A stretch of 50,137 bases of DNA from CAZLNO01 sp964561005. Lineage in GTDB: Bacteria > Pseudomonadota > Alphaproteobacteria > Kiloniellales > Rhodovibrionaceae. The notes under the pieces were generated by a model. That model made no database searches and was not told the origin of the DNA. It saw only the letters and a list, made by a program, of their open reading frames with translations. Shown here piece by piece: positions 34,029-42,477 of this stretch; the first letter of the stretch is position 1, and each line of letters begins with the position of its first letter. The stretch covers positions 1 through 50,137 of the forward strand of contig CAZLNO010000016.1 of the NCBI GenBank assembly GCA_964561005.1, given 5' to 3'. Position numbers and translations under genes: made by a program.

Positions 34029-35903
34029 ATGGAACGCTTTGACGTCATCGTGGTGGGCGGCGGCCACGCCGGCTGCGAGGCGGCGGCCGCGGCGGCGCGG
34101 ATCGGCGCGCGCACCCTGCTGCTCACCCACCGCCTGGACACCATCGGCGTGATGTCCTGCAACCCGGCCATTGGCGGCCTGGGGAAGGGCCACCTCGTGC
34201 GCGAGATCGATGCCCTCGACGGCATCATGGGTCGCGCGGCGGATCTGGCAGGCATTCAGTTCCGCGTGCTCAACCGCAGCAAGGGTCCGGCCGTGCGCGG
34301 CCCGCGCTGCCAGGCCGACCGCGGGCTGTATCGCGAGGCGGTGCAGGGCCTGCTGCGCGCGCAGCCGAACCTGACGCTCCGCGCCGCCGCGGTGGAGGAC
34401 CTGGCGCTCGACGACGCGGGCCGCTGCGTCGGCGTGGTGACGGCGGCGGGCGAGACCGTCGTGGCGGGCAGGGTCGTGCTGACCACCGGCACCTTCCTGC
34501 GCGGCCTGATCCACATCGGAGACGAACGTATCGCCGCCGGGCGCGTGGGCGAGGGACCGGCGACCGGGCTGTCGGCGACGCTGGAGCGCGCCGGCTTCCA
34601 CCTCGGCCGTCTCAAGACCGGGACGCCGCCGCGCCTGGACGGGCGCACGATCGACTGGGCCGGCCTGGAGGCGCAGCCTGGCGACGATCCGCCAGAGCCG
34701 TTTTCCGCCATGACCGAGGCGATCCCCAACCGCCAGATCGCCTGCCACATCACGCACACCACGTCGGCGGCACACGAGGTGATCCGCGCGAACCTGCATC
34801 GCGCGCCGATGTACTCGGGACAGATCGAGAGCAGCGGGCCGCGCTACTGTCCCTCGATCGAGGACAAGGTGGTGCGCTTCGCCGAGCGCGAGCGCCACCA
34901 GATCTTCCTGGAGCCGGAGGGTCTGGACGACGACACCGTCTATCCCAACGGCATCTCCACCTCGCTGCCCAGGGAGGTCCAAGCCGAGCTGCTGAGGCAC
35001 ATTCCAGGGCTCGAGCGTGCGGCCATCCGGCAGCCTGGCTATGCCATCGAGTACGACCACGTCGACCCGCGCGAACTGCATCCCTGGCTTGAGACGCGTC
35101 GCATTCCCGGGCTGTTCCTGGCCGGGCAGGTCAACGGCACCACGGGCTACGAGGAGGCCGCGGCGCAGGGCCTCGTCGCCGGTGCCGGCGCCGCGCTGCA
35201 GGCGGGGCAGCGGGCGCGGTCCTTCGTCCCGGACCGCACCGAGGCCTACATCGGCGTGCTGATCGATGACCTCGTGACCCGCGGCGTGAACGAGCCGTAT
35301 CGCATGTTCACCAGCCGCGCGGAGTATCGCCTGCGGCTGCGCGCGGACAACGCCGACGAGCGGCTGACGGAATCGGGGGAGGCGGTCGGTCTCGTCGGCT
35401 CCGCGCGGGCAGGGCGGTATCGCGGCAAGGCGCGGACGCTGGGGGAGAGCCGCACGCTGCTGGAATCGCTGGTCGCCACGCCAAACGAGCTGGCGCGGGC
35501 CGGGTTTCACGTGAAACAGGATGGCGTGCGTCGCACGGCCTTCGAGCTGCTGCGCTTCCCCGGCATCGACGTGGCGGCCCTGGCCCGGGCCTGGCCGGAG
35601 CTGTCCGCGATACCGAAGGACATCGCCGAGCGGCTGGAGACCGATGCGCGCTACGCCGCCTATCTCGACCGGCAGGAGGCGGATATCCGGGCCTTCCGGC
35701 GCGACGAGGCGCTGGCGCTGCCCCCCGATCTCGATTACGGCGCGGTGCCGAGCCTGTCCGCCGAGGTTCGGGAGAAGCTGAGCGCCGCGCGGCCGGCGAC
35801 GCTCGGCGCGGCGGCGCGGATTCCGGGGGTGACGCCGGCGGCCGTGGTGGCGTTGCTTCGCTATGTGCGGCGCGCCGACGGCAACGCGGCCGATGCCGCC
35901 TGA
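34029..35903 (+). CDS. mnmG: tRNA uridine-5-carboxymethylaminomethyl modification enzyme MnmG
   Basis: FAD partner of MnmE, 624 residues. FAD site VVGGGHAGCEAAAAAARIG at the N-terminus, then SCNPAIGGLGKGHLVREIDALDG, KGPAVRGPRCQADR and GLKTGTPPRL-type blocks (LGRLKTGTPPRLDGRTIDW). PGYAIEYDHVDPRELHPWLE and FLAGQVNGTTGYEEAAAQGL are also family-typical. A parS site lies within codons near 492-497 and encodes FHVKQ. The stop overlaps rsmG by 11 bases. Alternative name gidA. Confidence 0.98.
   Translation: MERFDVIVVGGGHAGCEAAAAAARIGARTLLLTHRLDTIGVMSCNPAIGGLGKGHLVREIDALDGIMGRAADLAGIQFRVLNRSKGPAVRGPRCQADRGLYREAVQGLLRAQPNLTLRAAAVEDLALDDAGRCVGVVTAAGETVVAGRVVLTTGTFLRGLIHIGDERIAAGRVGEGPATGLSATLERAGFHLGRLKTGTPPRLDGRTIDWAGLEAQPGDDPPEPFSAMTEAIPNRQIACHITHTTSAAHEVIRANLHRAPMYSGQIESSGPRYCPSIEDKVVRFAERERHQIFLEPEGLDDDTVYPNGISTSLPREVQAELLRHIPGLERAAIRQPGYAIEYDHVDPRELHPWLETRRIPGLFLAGQVNGTTGYEEAAAQGLVAGAGAALQAGQRARSFVPDRTEAYIGVLIDDLVTRGVNEPYRMFTSRAEYRLRLRADNADERLTESGEAVGLVGSARAGRYRGKARTLGESRTLLESLVATPNELARAGFHVKQDGVRRTAFELLRFPGIDVAALARAWPELSAIPKDIAERLETDARYAAYLDRQEADIRAFRRDEALALPPDLDYGAVPSLSAEVREKLSAARPATLGAAARIPGVTPAAVVALLRYVRRADGNAADAA
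35503..35518. promoter_or_regulatory. parS: parS centromere site 3, inside mnmG
   Basis: GGTTTCACGTGAAACA matches the parS consensus at 15 of 16 positions. It is read through by the mnmG frame as part of GFHVKQ. It is the parS nearest to parB (1.9 kb). Confidence 0.88.
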
Positions 35904-36531
35904 ACGCCTGTCCGCCTACGACGCCGCGCGTTTCCAGGCGGACACCGGCGTTTCGGATGCCGCACTGGATCGCCTGCGCGTCTACCTGGATGTGCTGACG
36001 AAGTGGAACCGCGCGGTCAACCTCGTCGGGCGCGGCACGCTGGCGGACGCCTGGCGGCGCCACATGCTGGATTCGGCGCAGCTTATCCCCCTGCTGCCGC
36101 CGCCGCCCGGCGACCGGCCACGGCGGATCGTCGACCTCGGGAGCGGGGCTGGCTTTCCCGGCCTGGTGCTGGCGATCCTGGGCGCCGGCGAGGTGCATCT
36201 GATCGAGGCCGACCGCCGCAAGGCGACCTTCCTGCGCGAAGCCGCCCGGCAGACCGGGACGGACGTGCGTATCCACGCCGCGCGAATCGCGGATGCGGGC
36301 CCCCTGGCGGCCGATGTTGTGACCGCGCGGGCGCTGGCACGGCTGGCCGAGCTGCTGCGGCTGGCGGCGCCGTTCCTGCGGCCGGGCGCGATCGGCCTGT
36401 TTCCAAAGGGAGCGGGCGCGGCACGGGAATTGACCGAGGCGGAGAAAGCATGGAGACTGAGCGTCGAATGCTTTCCCAGCCGGAGCGATCCCCGCGGCAC
36501 GATCCTACGGGTAGAGGTTCTTCAATCGTGA
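35893..36531 (+). CDS. rsmG: 16S rRNA (guanine(527)-N(7))-methyltransferase RsmG
   Basis: SAM-dependent methyltransferase, 212 residues. The start is the ATG 35893 overlapping the mnmG stop by 11 bases; it begins MPPERLSAYDA. LDVLTKWNRAVNLVGRGTLADAWRRHMLDS precedes the SAM site IVDLGSGAGFPGLVLAILG. The RsmG-typical HLIEADRRKATFLREAAR and VVTARALARLAELLRL follow. Its stop overlaps the parA GTG (GTGA). Alternative name gidB. Confidence 0.96.
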   Translation: MPPERLSAYDAARFQADTGVSDAALDRLRVYLDVLTKWNRAVNLVGRGTLADAWRRHMLDSAQLIPLLPPPPGDRPRRIVDLGSGAGFPGLVLAILGAGEVHLIEADRRKATFLREAARQTGTDVRIHAARIADAGPLAADVVTARALARLAELLRLAAPFLRPGAIGLFPKGAGAARELTEAEKAWRLSVECFPSRSDPRGTILRVEVLQS

Positions 36532-37373
36532 GCACACAAAGTCTTGATAGCGCGCCCGAGCCCCGCCAGGGCTCGCGGCGCGCCCGCGTCCTGGCCATCG
36601 CCAATCAAAAGGGCGGGGTCGGCAAGACGACGACGGCCATCAACCTGGGCACCGCCCTGGCCGCCTGCGAGCTGAAGGTGCTCGTGGTCGACCTGGACCC
36701 GCAGGGCAATGCTTCGACCGGCTTCGGGCTGACGCGGGGCGATCGCAGGCGCAACATCTACCGCCCGCTGCTGGAGGGCGCGCCCATCCGCGACTGCGTG
36801 CGTCCCAGTCAGGTGCCGGGGCTCGACCTGATCCCGTCGTCGGTCGATCTGGCCGGCGCCGAGGTGGAGCTGGTCGGCGCCGAGCAGCGCGAGACCCGCC
36901 TTCGCGAGACGCTGCGGCCGATCCTGCCGGACTACGACTATATCCTGATCGACTGCCCGCCGGCGCTGGGCTTCCTCACCATCAACGCCTTCGTGGCCGG
37001 CGACGCCGTTCTGGTCCCGCTGCAGGCCGAGTTCTACGCCCTGGAGGGGCTGAGCCACCTGTTGCGCACCATCGAGCGGGTGCGCCGCGCGTTCAACCCC
37101 GAACTGGAGATCCAGGGCGTCGTGCTGACGATGTTCGACAAGCGCAACAACCTCTGCGACATGGTGGCCAGCGACGTGCGGGACTACCTGGGCGACGTCG
37201 TCTTCGACACCATGATACCGCGCAACGTCCGCATCTCCGAGGCGCCATCGCATGGCAAGCCGGTGATCCTCTACGACATGCGGTGCAGCGGCGCCCAGGC
37301 CTACATCAAGCTGGCCGGGGAGATGCTGCGCCGGGAGAACGGCAAGACCGGCGAGCCCGCGCTGGCGGGCTGA
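36528..37373 (+). CDS. parA: Chromosome partitioning ATPase ParA
   Basis: Walker-type ATPase that moves ParB-parS complexes, here the origin region. 281 residues. Deviant Walker A KGGVGKTT with lysine 33, then LVVDLDPQGNASTGFG, the D-x-x-x loop YILIDCPPALGFLTINA, and VLTMFDKRNNLCDMVASDV. The start is the GTG at 36528 overlapping the rsmG stop (GTGA); a purine-rich AGAGG is ten bases upstream. parB follows after 43 bases. Confidence 0.97.
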   Translation: MSTQSLDSAPEPRQGSRRARVLAIANQKGGVGKTTTAINLGTALAACELKVLVVDLDPQGNASTGFGLTRGDRRRNIYRPLLEGAPIRDCVRPSQVPGLDLIPSSVDLAGAEVELVGAEQRETRLRETLRPILPDYDYILIDCPPALGFLTINAFVAGDAVLVPLQAEFYALEGLSHLLRTIERVRRAFNPELEIQGVVLTMFDKRNNLCDMVASDVRDYLGDVVFDTMIPRNVRISEAPSHGKPVILYDMRCSGAQAYIKLAGEMLRRENGKTGEPALAG

Positions 37374-37416
37374 GGCGCGCGCGAGGGACCTTCGGGCATC
37401 ACGGGGCGGGACGGGG

Positions 37417-38334
37417 ATGAGCGACAGCAAACGGCGGAACCTGGGCCGCGGGCTCGCGGCCCTTATGGGCGACGAGGACGCGGATCAGGAACCGGCGGCG
37501 CAGCCGTCCCGCGGCGCGCGAGAGGTGCCGATCGCGGACCTGTCTCCCAATCCCTATCAGCCGCGGCGCGACTTCGACGAGGAGGCGATCGATTCCCTCG
37601 CGGAATCGATCCGGGTCCAGGGCCTCCTGCAACCGATCCTGGTGCGCCCGCGCGATGACGGGGCGGACGGCTACGAGATCGTCGCCGGCGAGCGGCGCTG
37701 GCGCGCGGCGCAGCGGGCGCAGCTCCACGAGGTGCCGGTGCTGGTGCGCGAGCTCTCCGAGCGGGAAACGCTCGAGATCGCCATCGTGGAGAACGTCCAG
37801 CGCCGCGACCTGAGCCCCCTGGAAGAGGCGGAGGGCTATCGCCGCCTGATGGAGGAGTTTCAGCACAGCCAGGACGAGCTGGCCCGCGTGGTGGGCAAGT
37901 CGCGCAGCCACATCGCGAACATGCTGCGCCTGCTGCAGCTTCCGGAGCCGGTCAAGCGCCTGGTGGAAAGCGGCGGCATCTCGGCGGGCCATGCCCGCGC
38001 GCTGCTCAATGCCGAGGACGTCGAGGCCCTGGCCACGGAGGTGGCCGAGCGCGGGCTCTCGGTGCGCGAGACGGAGAAGCTGGCGCAGCAGGTGAAGGAA
38101 GCGACCAGCGGCCGGAAGGGCGGGGGCGGCCGGCGGCGTCATGCCGGCCCGGTCAAGGACGCCGATACCCGCACCCTGGAGGACGATCTCTCGGCCGCCC
38201 TGGGTTTGAAGGTGACGCTGAACCCTCGGGCGCGGGGCGGGGAGCTGACCATCGAGTACGCCACGCTCGACCAGCTCGACGAGGTTATTGCCCGCTTGCG
38301 CCAAACGCCGATGGCGATCGCCTCCGGGGAATAG
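37417..38334 (+). CDS. parB: Chromosome partitioning protein ParB
   Basis: CTP-dependent DNA clamp that loads at parS. 305 residues. N-terminal ParA-interacting stretch RRNLGRGLAALMGDED, then the CTP-binding region with LSPNPYQPRRDFDEEA and IVAGERRWRAAQRAQL, the VQRRDLSPLEEAEGYRRLM block, the helix-turn-helix LARVVGKSRSHIANMLRLLQ, and a C-terminal dimer domain (GGELTIEYATLDQLDEVI). Three parS sites lie upstream. It is convergent with holA, nine bases apart. Confidence 0.97.
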   Translation: MSDSKRRNLGRGLAALMGDEDADQEPAAQPSRGAREVPIADLSPNPYQPRRDFDEEAIDSLAESIRVQGLLQPILVRPRDDGADGYEIVAGERRWRAAQRAQLHEVPVLVRELSERETLEIAIVENVQRRDLSPLEEAEGYRRLMEEFQHSQDELARVVGKSRSHIANMLRLLQLPEPVKRLVESGGISAGHARALLNAEDVEALATEVAERGLSVRETEKLAQQVKEATSGRKGGGGRRRHAGPVKDADTRTLEDDLSAALGLKVTLNPRARGGELTIEYATLDQLDEVIARLRQTPMAIASGE

Positions 38335-38343
38335 GCCGGCGGG

Positions 38344-39366
38344 TCACCGCCCCCCACGGCGGCGAGGCGAGCGGTGCGCGATCTCCATCAGGGCGCGCGC
38401 GCTGATCGCCCGCGCCGGCAGGCCCGTCGACTTCACTCGCCCCTCCGCATCCAGCAGCCGGTCCAGGGCCCGGCCGAGCAGCGCCGGCGTCCAGGCTTCG
38501 GCCTGCGCCTTGAAGCGCGGCTTGTGCTTCCAGAACACCCGCGGGCGCAGCCGGTCCATGGCGGCCTCCACCGCCTCGCCACTGCCCACCACGAGGTGCA
38601 GCCGCTGAAAGTGGCGGGCGGCGGCGCGCAGCGGCTGCACCGGGTTGACGCCCTCCTGCATGGCCCGGTCGAAGGCGCGCTCCAGCTCCGGCAGGTTACC
38701 GTCGGCGCAGGCCAGCGCGATGTCGTCCAGCGTCAGGGCCGCGGTATCGCCGACGCAGGCCTGAACGTCCGCGAGCTCGATCCGGCCGCTGCCCTTGTAG
38801 AGCGCCAGCTTCTCCAGCTCGCCGCGGGTCACCATGCGGTCGCCGCCGAGGTTGGCCGTCAGGGTCTCCAGCGCCTCGCGCGAGATGTCGAGGCCCTGGG
38901 CCTTCAAGGTCTCCTGGACCAATCCCGCCAGGCTGCGCGCGTCGTCGCGGTAGCAGGCCAGCGCCGCGCCGCGCTTCGCCTTCTCGAAGGTCTGGCGCAG
39001 CTTGGAGCGCGCCTCCAGGTCGCCGGCCTCCACGATGACCAGGCCGTCACCCACGGGATCGTCCAGAAAAGCCGTCACGGCCGGCGTCAGGCCGTCGTCG
39101 CCGTCGCGGATCAGCACCGCCCGGCGGCCGCCACCGAAAGCCATGGCCGCGGCCTCGTCCGCGATCAGCGCGGGCTCCTTGGCGACGCGGGCAGCGGATA
39201 GATCCGCCACCCGAAAAGGGTCGGCCGGATCGTCGACGACCGATTCGATCAGGGCGGCCACGCGCTCGCGCACCAGCCCCTTGTCCGGGCCGTGGACCAG
39301 AACGGCCCGCATCCCCGGATCGGGCTGGCGGACGAATCTGTCAGCCTGTTTTGGTGAAATCTTCAT
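38344..39366 (-). CDS. holA: DNA polymerase III delta subunit
   Basis: Clamp-loader subunit that opens the sliding clamp. 340 residues. It begins MKISPKQADRFVRQPDPGM, with the AAA-like nucleotide-binding relic VLVHGPDKGLVRERV, then DGDDGLTPAVTAFLDD, GLVIVEAGDLEARSKLRQTF and the C-terminal domain with NPVQPLRAAARHFQRLH. The ATG at 39364-39366 is preceded in the strand by an AT-rich leader. In relatives lptE and leuS are usually upstream; here a divergent unknown gene starts 185 bp away. Confidence 0.94.
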   Translation of the reverse strand: MKISPKQADRFVRQPDPGMRAVLVHGPDKGLVRERVAALIESVVDDPADPFRVADLSAARVAKEPALIADEAAAMAFGGGRRAVLIRDGDDGLTPAVTAFLDDPVGDGLVIVEAGDLEARSKLRQTFEKAKRGAALACYRDDARSLAGLVQETLKAQGLDISREALETLTANLGGDRMVTRGELEKLALYKGSGRIELADVQACVGDTAALTLDDIALACADGNLPELERAFDRAMQEGVNPVQPLRAAARHFQRLHLVVGSGEAVEAAMDRLRPRVFWKHKPRFKAQAEAWTPALLGRALDRLLDAEGRVKSTGLPARAISARALMEIAHRSPRRRGGR

Positions 39367-39551
39367 CGAATACCGAGAATTATCGAAACAAGAGTTTCCT
39401 CGCGGAAGTTGCGTGAGCCGCGCCGGTCCGCGGCCGGCGAACCCGACGCAAGGTGCAAGCCACGTCCGACCATGGCGATACCACAAACACCCGGCGGTGC
39501 GAAAACACCAGCGCACGGCGCGGCGACATCGCTGGACGGAGGCCCGCGGCC
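39367..39551. promoter_or_regulatory. Divergent promoter region between holA and the 471-residue gene
   Basis: A 185-bp gap between divergent starts. Its holA-proximal 30 bases are AT-rich (GAATACCGAGAATTATCGAA). No lptE frame or hairpin was seen. No reliable -35/-10 pair. Confidence 0.4.
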
Positions 39552-40967
39552 ATGATTGCACGCAGTTATGAAGTTTACGGTCACGACGGGGCGCGCTGGC
39601 TGATCGATTCCATCCACGATGACAAGCAGGACGCCATTCGCCGCTGCGAGGAGTTGGCGGCCGACCTCACCAGCGCGTATGTGCGACTCCAGGTCTGCGA
39701 AGAGGGACGGTTCCAGAACCGCGCCGTGGTCGTCCACGAACAAACCTGTGCGCGTGGCGGCGAACCGGCCATCCGCGTGCAGCCGATCGACGAGGCGCCC
39801 TACTGCCAGCGCCAGATCGACTACTACCTGCTGCGGGCGCGCCGTGTCGTCGCCCGCCTGCTGCGCCCCTTTCTGGATCGCGAGCAGATCACGGTGCTGG
39901 AGCTGATGCACGACTACGGGCGGCTGCGCCGCTTGCTCCGCGACGATCGCGCCTATCCCCAGGCCCTCGCCCGGGTCGCCGCCATCCAGGCGCACGAGGC
40001 CGGTGTCACAACGGCGCAGCGCAGCGCGGAGATCGACCGCGTCGTCGAGACGGTGGTGCGTCGGGCGCGTTACGATCAGTCGATCGATGCCCTGGTCCGC
40101 GTGCTGGAGGTGGGGGAGGGGTTGTCGGCGCTCTGGGCCGAGCTGCCGGCGGACACCAGTCCATCCGAGCGCATCGTCAAGACGCAGGCCACGTTGGCGC
40201 GCTACCTGCGCCAGCGGCCAGGCTGGCCGGCGAAGCTTGCCGCGTTGCTGGAGCTGCGTCTCCGCGACCATGGCTCGCCGGAGGCCGTGGAAACGCTGGA
40301 CGGTGCCATCGCCGACCTGCTGGAAAGCCGCGAGGCCCTGCGCGAGATCCTGGGTGCCGGCGCCAACCTGGCGGAGGCGCTTTGCATGCGCATCCGCCTT
40401 GCGCGCGGTCAGCTGCCGGACCCGGAGGGTGACGGCGGGGGCGACGTGGTGGCGCTGCTCGCCGCCGCCATGCCGGACCTGCCTCAGGCGCGCGAGGGCG
40501 TGCTGGGCACCGTGGCGAAGGCGTTGGCGACGACGCGGCCGCTGACCCGGCAGGGCGGGACGGCCGAAGCCGTGGCCTTCGAGCGGGTCGTCGCCGCGCT
40601 CACCAGCGTCGGCGGGCTGGTCGGCGGGCCCGAGATGGCCGACGCCGTGACCCGCCGCGCCCGCACGGTCCACGCCCGCGACGACGAGGACCTGCCGCCG
40701 GCGGAAGGCGTGAAAACAGTGACCCGCATGCTGGAGCCCAGGTCCGCCCAGGTGGGCTACCTCCTCGCCCTGGCCGCCTCGCCGTTCGGGCGACGGCATC
40801 GGGTGATCATGCTGAAGATCCTGGCCGGCACCCTGAAGGGTCTGACCGGCCGCCAGTCGCTGCTGTCCGCGGGGCAGGAGACGGACCCCGAGGTGTCCAG
40901 GGAAATGGTCGAAGAGCTGAAAAGCCACATCGCGGCGCTGGAGGCGGCAAACAGGCAGGACGCCTGA
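39552..40967 (+). CDS. Unrecognised 471-residue protein
   Basis: I do not recognise the family. The N-terminus is a short mixed alpha/beta part: YEVYGHDGARWLIDSIHDDK, then a residue pattern that looks like a small ferredoxin-like or PAS-like strand set. From about residue 90 the protein is almost wholly helical with Leu, Ala and Arg heptads, including LRRLLRDDRAYPQALARVAA and YLLALAASPFGRRHRVIMLK. There is no signal peptide, membrane segment, P-loop or metal site. The ATG at 39552 (MIARSYEVY) is preceded by GGCCGC only. It sits alone between holA (divergent) and the FetB gene (convergent). Codon usage looks native. Confidence 0.85.
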   Translation: MIARSYEVYGHDGARWLIDSIHDDKQDAIRRCEELAADLTSAYVRLQVCEEGRFQNRAVVVHEQTCARGGEPAIRVQPIDEAPYCQRQIDYYLLRARRVVARLLRPFLDREQITVLELMHDYGRLRRLLRDDRAYPQALARVAAIQAHEAGVTTAQRSAEIDRVVETVVRRARYDQSIDALVRVLEVGEGLSALWAELPADTSPSERIVKTQATLARYLRQRPGWPAKLAALLELRLRDHGSPEAVETLDGAIADLLESREALREILGAGANLAEALCMRIRLARGQLPDPEGDGGGDVVALLAAAMPDLPQAREGVLGTVAKALATTRPLTRQGGTAEAVAFERVVAALTSVGGLVGGPEMADAVTRRARTVHARDDEDLPPAEGVKTVTRMLEPRSAQVGYLLALAASPFGRRHRVIMLKILAGTLKGLTGRQSLLSAGQETDPEVSREMVEELKSHIAALEAANRQDA

Positions 40968-41008
40968 AGCCGGACACCAGTTCGGCGACCGTGGTGCCGC
41001 CCCCGAGG

Positions 41009-41806
41009 TCACCCCGCCAGCCGGTCCGCGCGCAGCCGATGTCGAGCGCCGGTGAGGCGGATCACGCCGCCCGTGACGGCGGCAACGGCGCCCAGGCCCG
41101 TGCCGCCGGCGATCAGGAACATGATCAAAAGCTGATACTTCGTCGCCTCGACCGGGTCGACGCCGGAGAGAATCTGGCCCGTCATCATGCCGGGGAGCGA
41201 CACCAGGCCGGTGGCCGCCATGGCGTTGATGGTAGGCATCAGCGCGCCGCGCAGCGCGCCGCGGCTGAGCGGACGCAGCGCCTCGAACCGGGTGCAGCCG
41301 AGCGCGAGCTGTGCCTCGATGGCGGAGCGCTCCCGCCCCACCGCGCTGGTCAGCGTGTCGAGGCCGAGGGCGATTCCCGTCATGCTGTTGCCCAGCACCA
41401 TGCCGAGAATCGGCACGGCGAAACGAGGATGATACCAGGGGTCCGCCTGAAGCTGGGTAGCCAGGGCGAACATCGTGACCGCCAAGGCGGCGGCGGCCAT
41501 GCAGCCGACGCCCAGGCCGTAGGACCACCAGCCCTGGAACCGGTACTGCTGTCGGGCGACGATCTCGCGTCCGGCGAACAGCACCATGGCCAGGGCCACA
41601 CCGCCCGTCAGCCAGGGCGAGACGGTGGCGAAAAGCGCCTTGAGGACGAATCCGACCGCCAGGAGCTGCACCACCATGCGCGCCGCCGCGATGGCCAGGC
41701 GCCGCTCCAGATCGAGCCGCAGGGCCAGCGACAGCGCGCCGTTGATGAACAGCAGCGTGCCGGCCAGGAAGAGGTCGGTGGCCTCGAGGGCGATGTAGCC
41801 GTTCAT
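41009..41806 (-). CDS. fetB: ABC transporter permease, FetB type (UPF0014)
   Basis: Integral membrane protein of 265 residues and about seven hydrophobic segments. It contains the UPF0014/FetB blocks RMVVQLLAVGFVLKALF, PILGMVLGNSMTGIALGLD, EAQLALGCTRFEALRPL and VSLPGMMTGQILSGVDPVEA. In E. coli FetAB exports iron and protects against peroxide. The start ATG (41804-41806) overlaps the fetA stop by four bases (ATGA), so the two are translated together. Confidence 0.9.
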   Translation of the reverse strand: MNGYIALEATDLFLAGTLLFINGALSLALRLDLERRLAIAAARMVVQLLAVGFVLKALFATVSPWLTGGVALAMVLFAGREIVARQQYRFQGWWSYGLGVGCMAAAALAVTMFALATQLQADPWYHPRFAVPILGMVLGNSMTGIALGLDTLTSAVGRERSAIEAQLALGCTRFEALRPLSRGALRGALMPTINAMAATGLVSLPGMMTGQILSGVDPVEATKYQLLIMFLIAGGTGLGAVAAVTGGVIRLTGARHRLRADRLAG

Positions 41807-42393
41807 GCTGCTCGGAGCTGTCCGTGGTCGAGATAGAGGCGACGGTCGCCCACCCGGCCCGCCTGCGGGCCGTCGTGGGTGACCCAGAGCACCGCAAGGC
41901 CCGCGCGGCGACGCGCCGTCACCAGATCCTCGACGGCCGTCGTCATCTCCGGGTCCAGCGCCGAGGTCGGCTCGTCCAGCAGCAGCACCACCGGCTGGTT
42001 GGCAAGCGCGCGCAGCAGGGCGAGCCGCTGGCGCTCGCCGGAGGACAGCCGGCTGACCGGCCAGTCCCGGACCGCCGCCGGCAATTTCAGCCGGCCCAGC
42101 TCGGGCGCCACGGCGGCCCAGTCGCGGAAATGCGCGCCCACGGTCGCGGCCCACCAGCCCGCGTCCGTGGCCAGGCAGCCGACCCGCCGGCGCCACTCCG
42201 GCGCGGGGATATCCTCCCGCGCGACACCTTCCAGCGTCACCTCGCCGGAACTCGGATCGAGGTCCGCGATCGCGCGCAGCAACAGACTCTTTCCGCTGCC
42301 TGAGGGGCCTTGAAGCGCGATGCATTCGCCCGCGTGAAGGTCAAGGTCCACAGGCGCGAGACCTCGTACCTTCAGTCCGCGCACGCGCAACAT
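41803..42393 (-). CDS. fetA: ABC transporter ATP-binding protein, FetA type
   Basis: A 196-residue ABC ATPase. Walker A ALQGPSGSGKSLLLRAIADL, signature LSSGERQRLALLRAL, Walker B VVLLLDEPTSALDPEMT, and a switch histidine in VLWVTHDG. It is compact, as in FetA (YbbL). I use the ATG at 42391-42393. It lies 84 bases downstream of leuS in the same direction and overlaps fetB by four bases. An iron-efflux role is inferred only from the pairing. Confidence 0.9.
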   Translation of the reverse strand: MLRVRGLKVRGLAPVDLDLHAGECIALQGPSGSGKSLLLRAIADLDPSSGEVTLEGVAREDIPAPEWRRRVGCLATDAGWWAATVGAHFRDWAAVAPELGRLKLPAAVRDWPVSRLSSGERQRLALLRALANQPVVLLLDEPTSALDPEMTTAVEDLVTARRRAGLAVLWVTHDGPQAGRVGDRRLYLDHGQLRAA

Positions 42394-42477
42394 TGTCCTC
42401 GGATGCTCCCCGCTCCGCGGGTCGTCACGCGCCGAGCAAACCGGCCGACGCGGCAAGGTGGCGGGGCGGCGTGCTGC

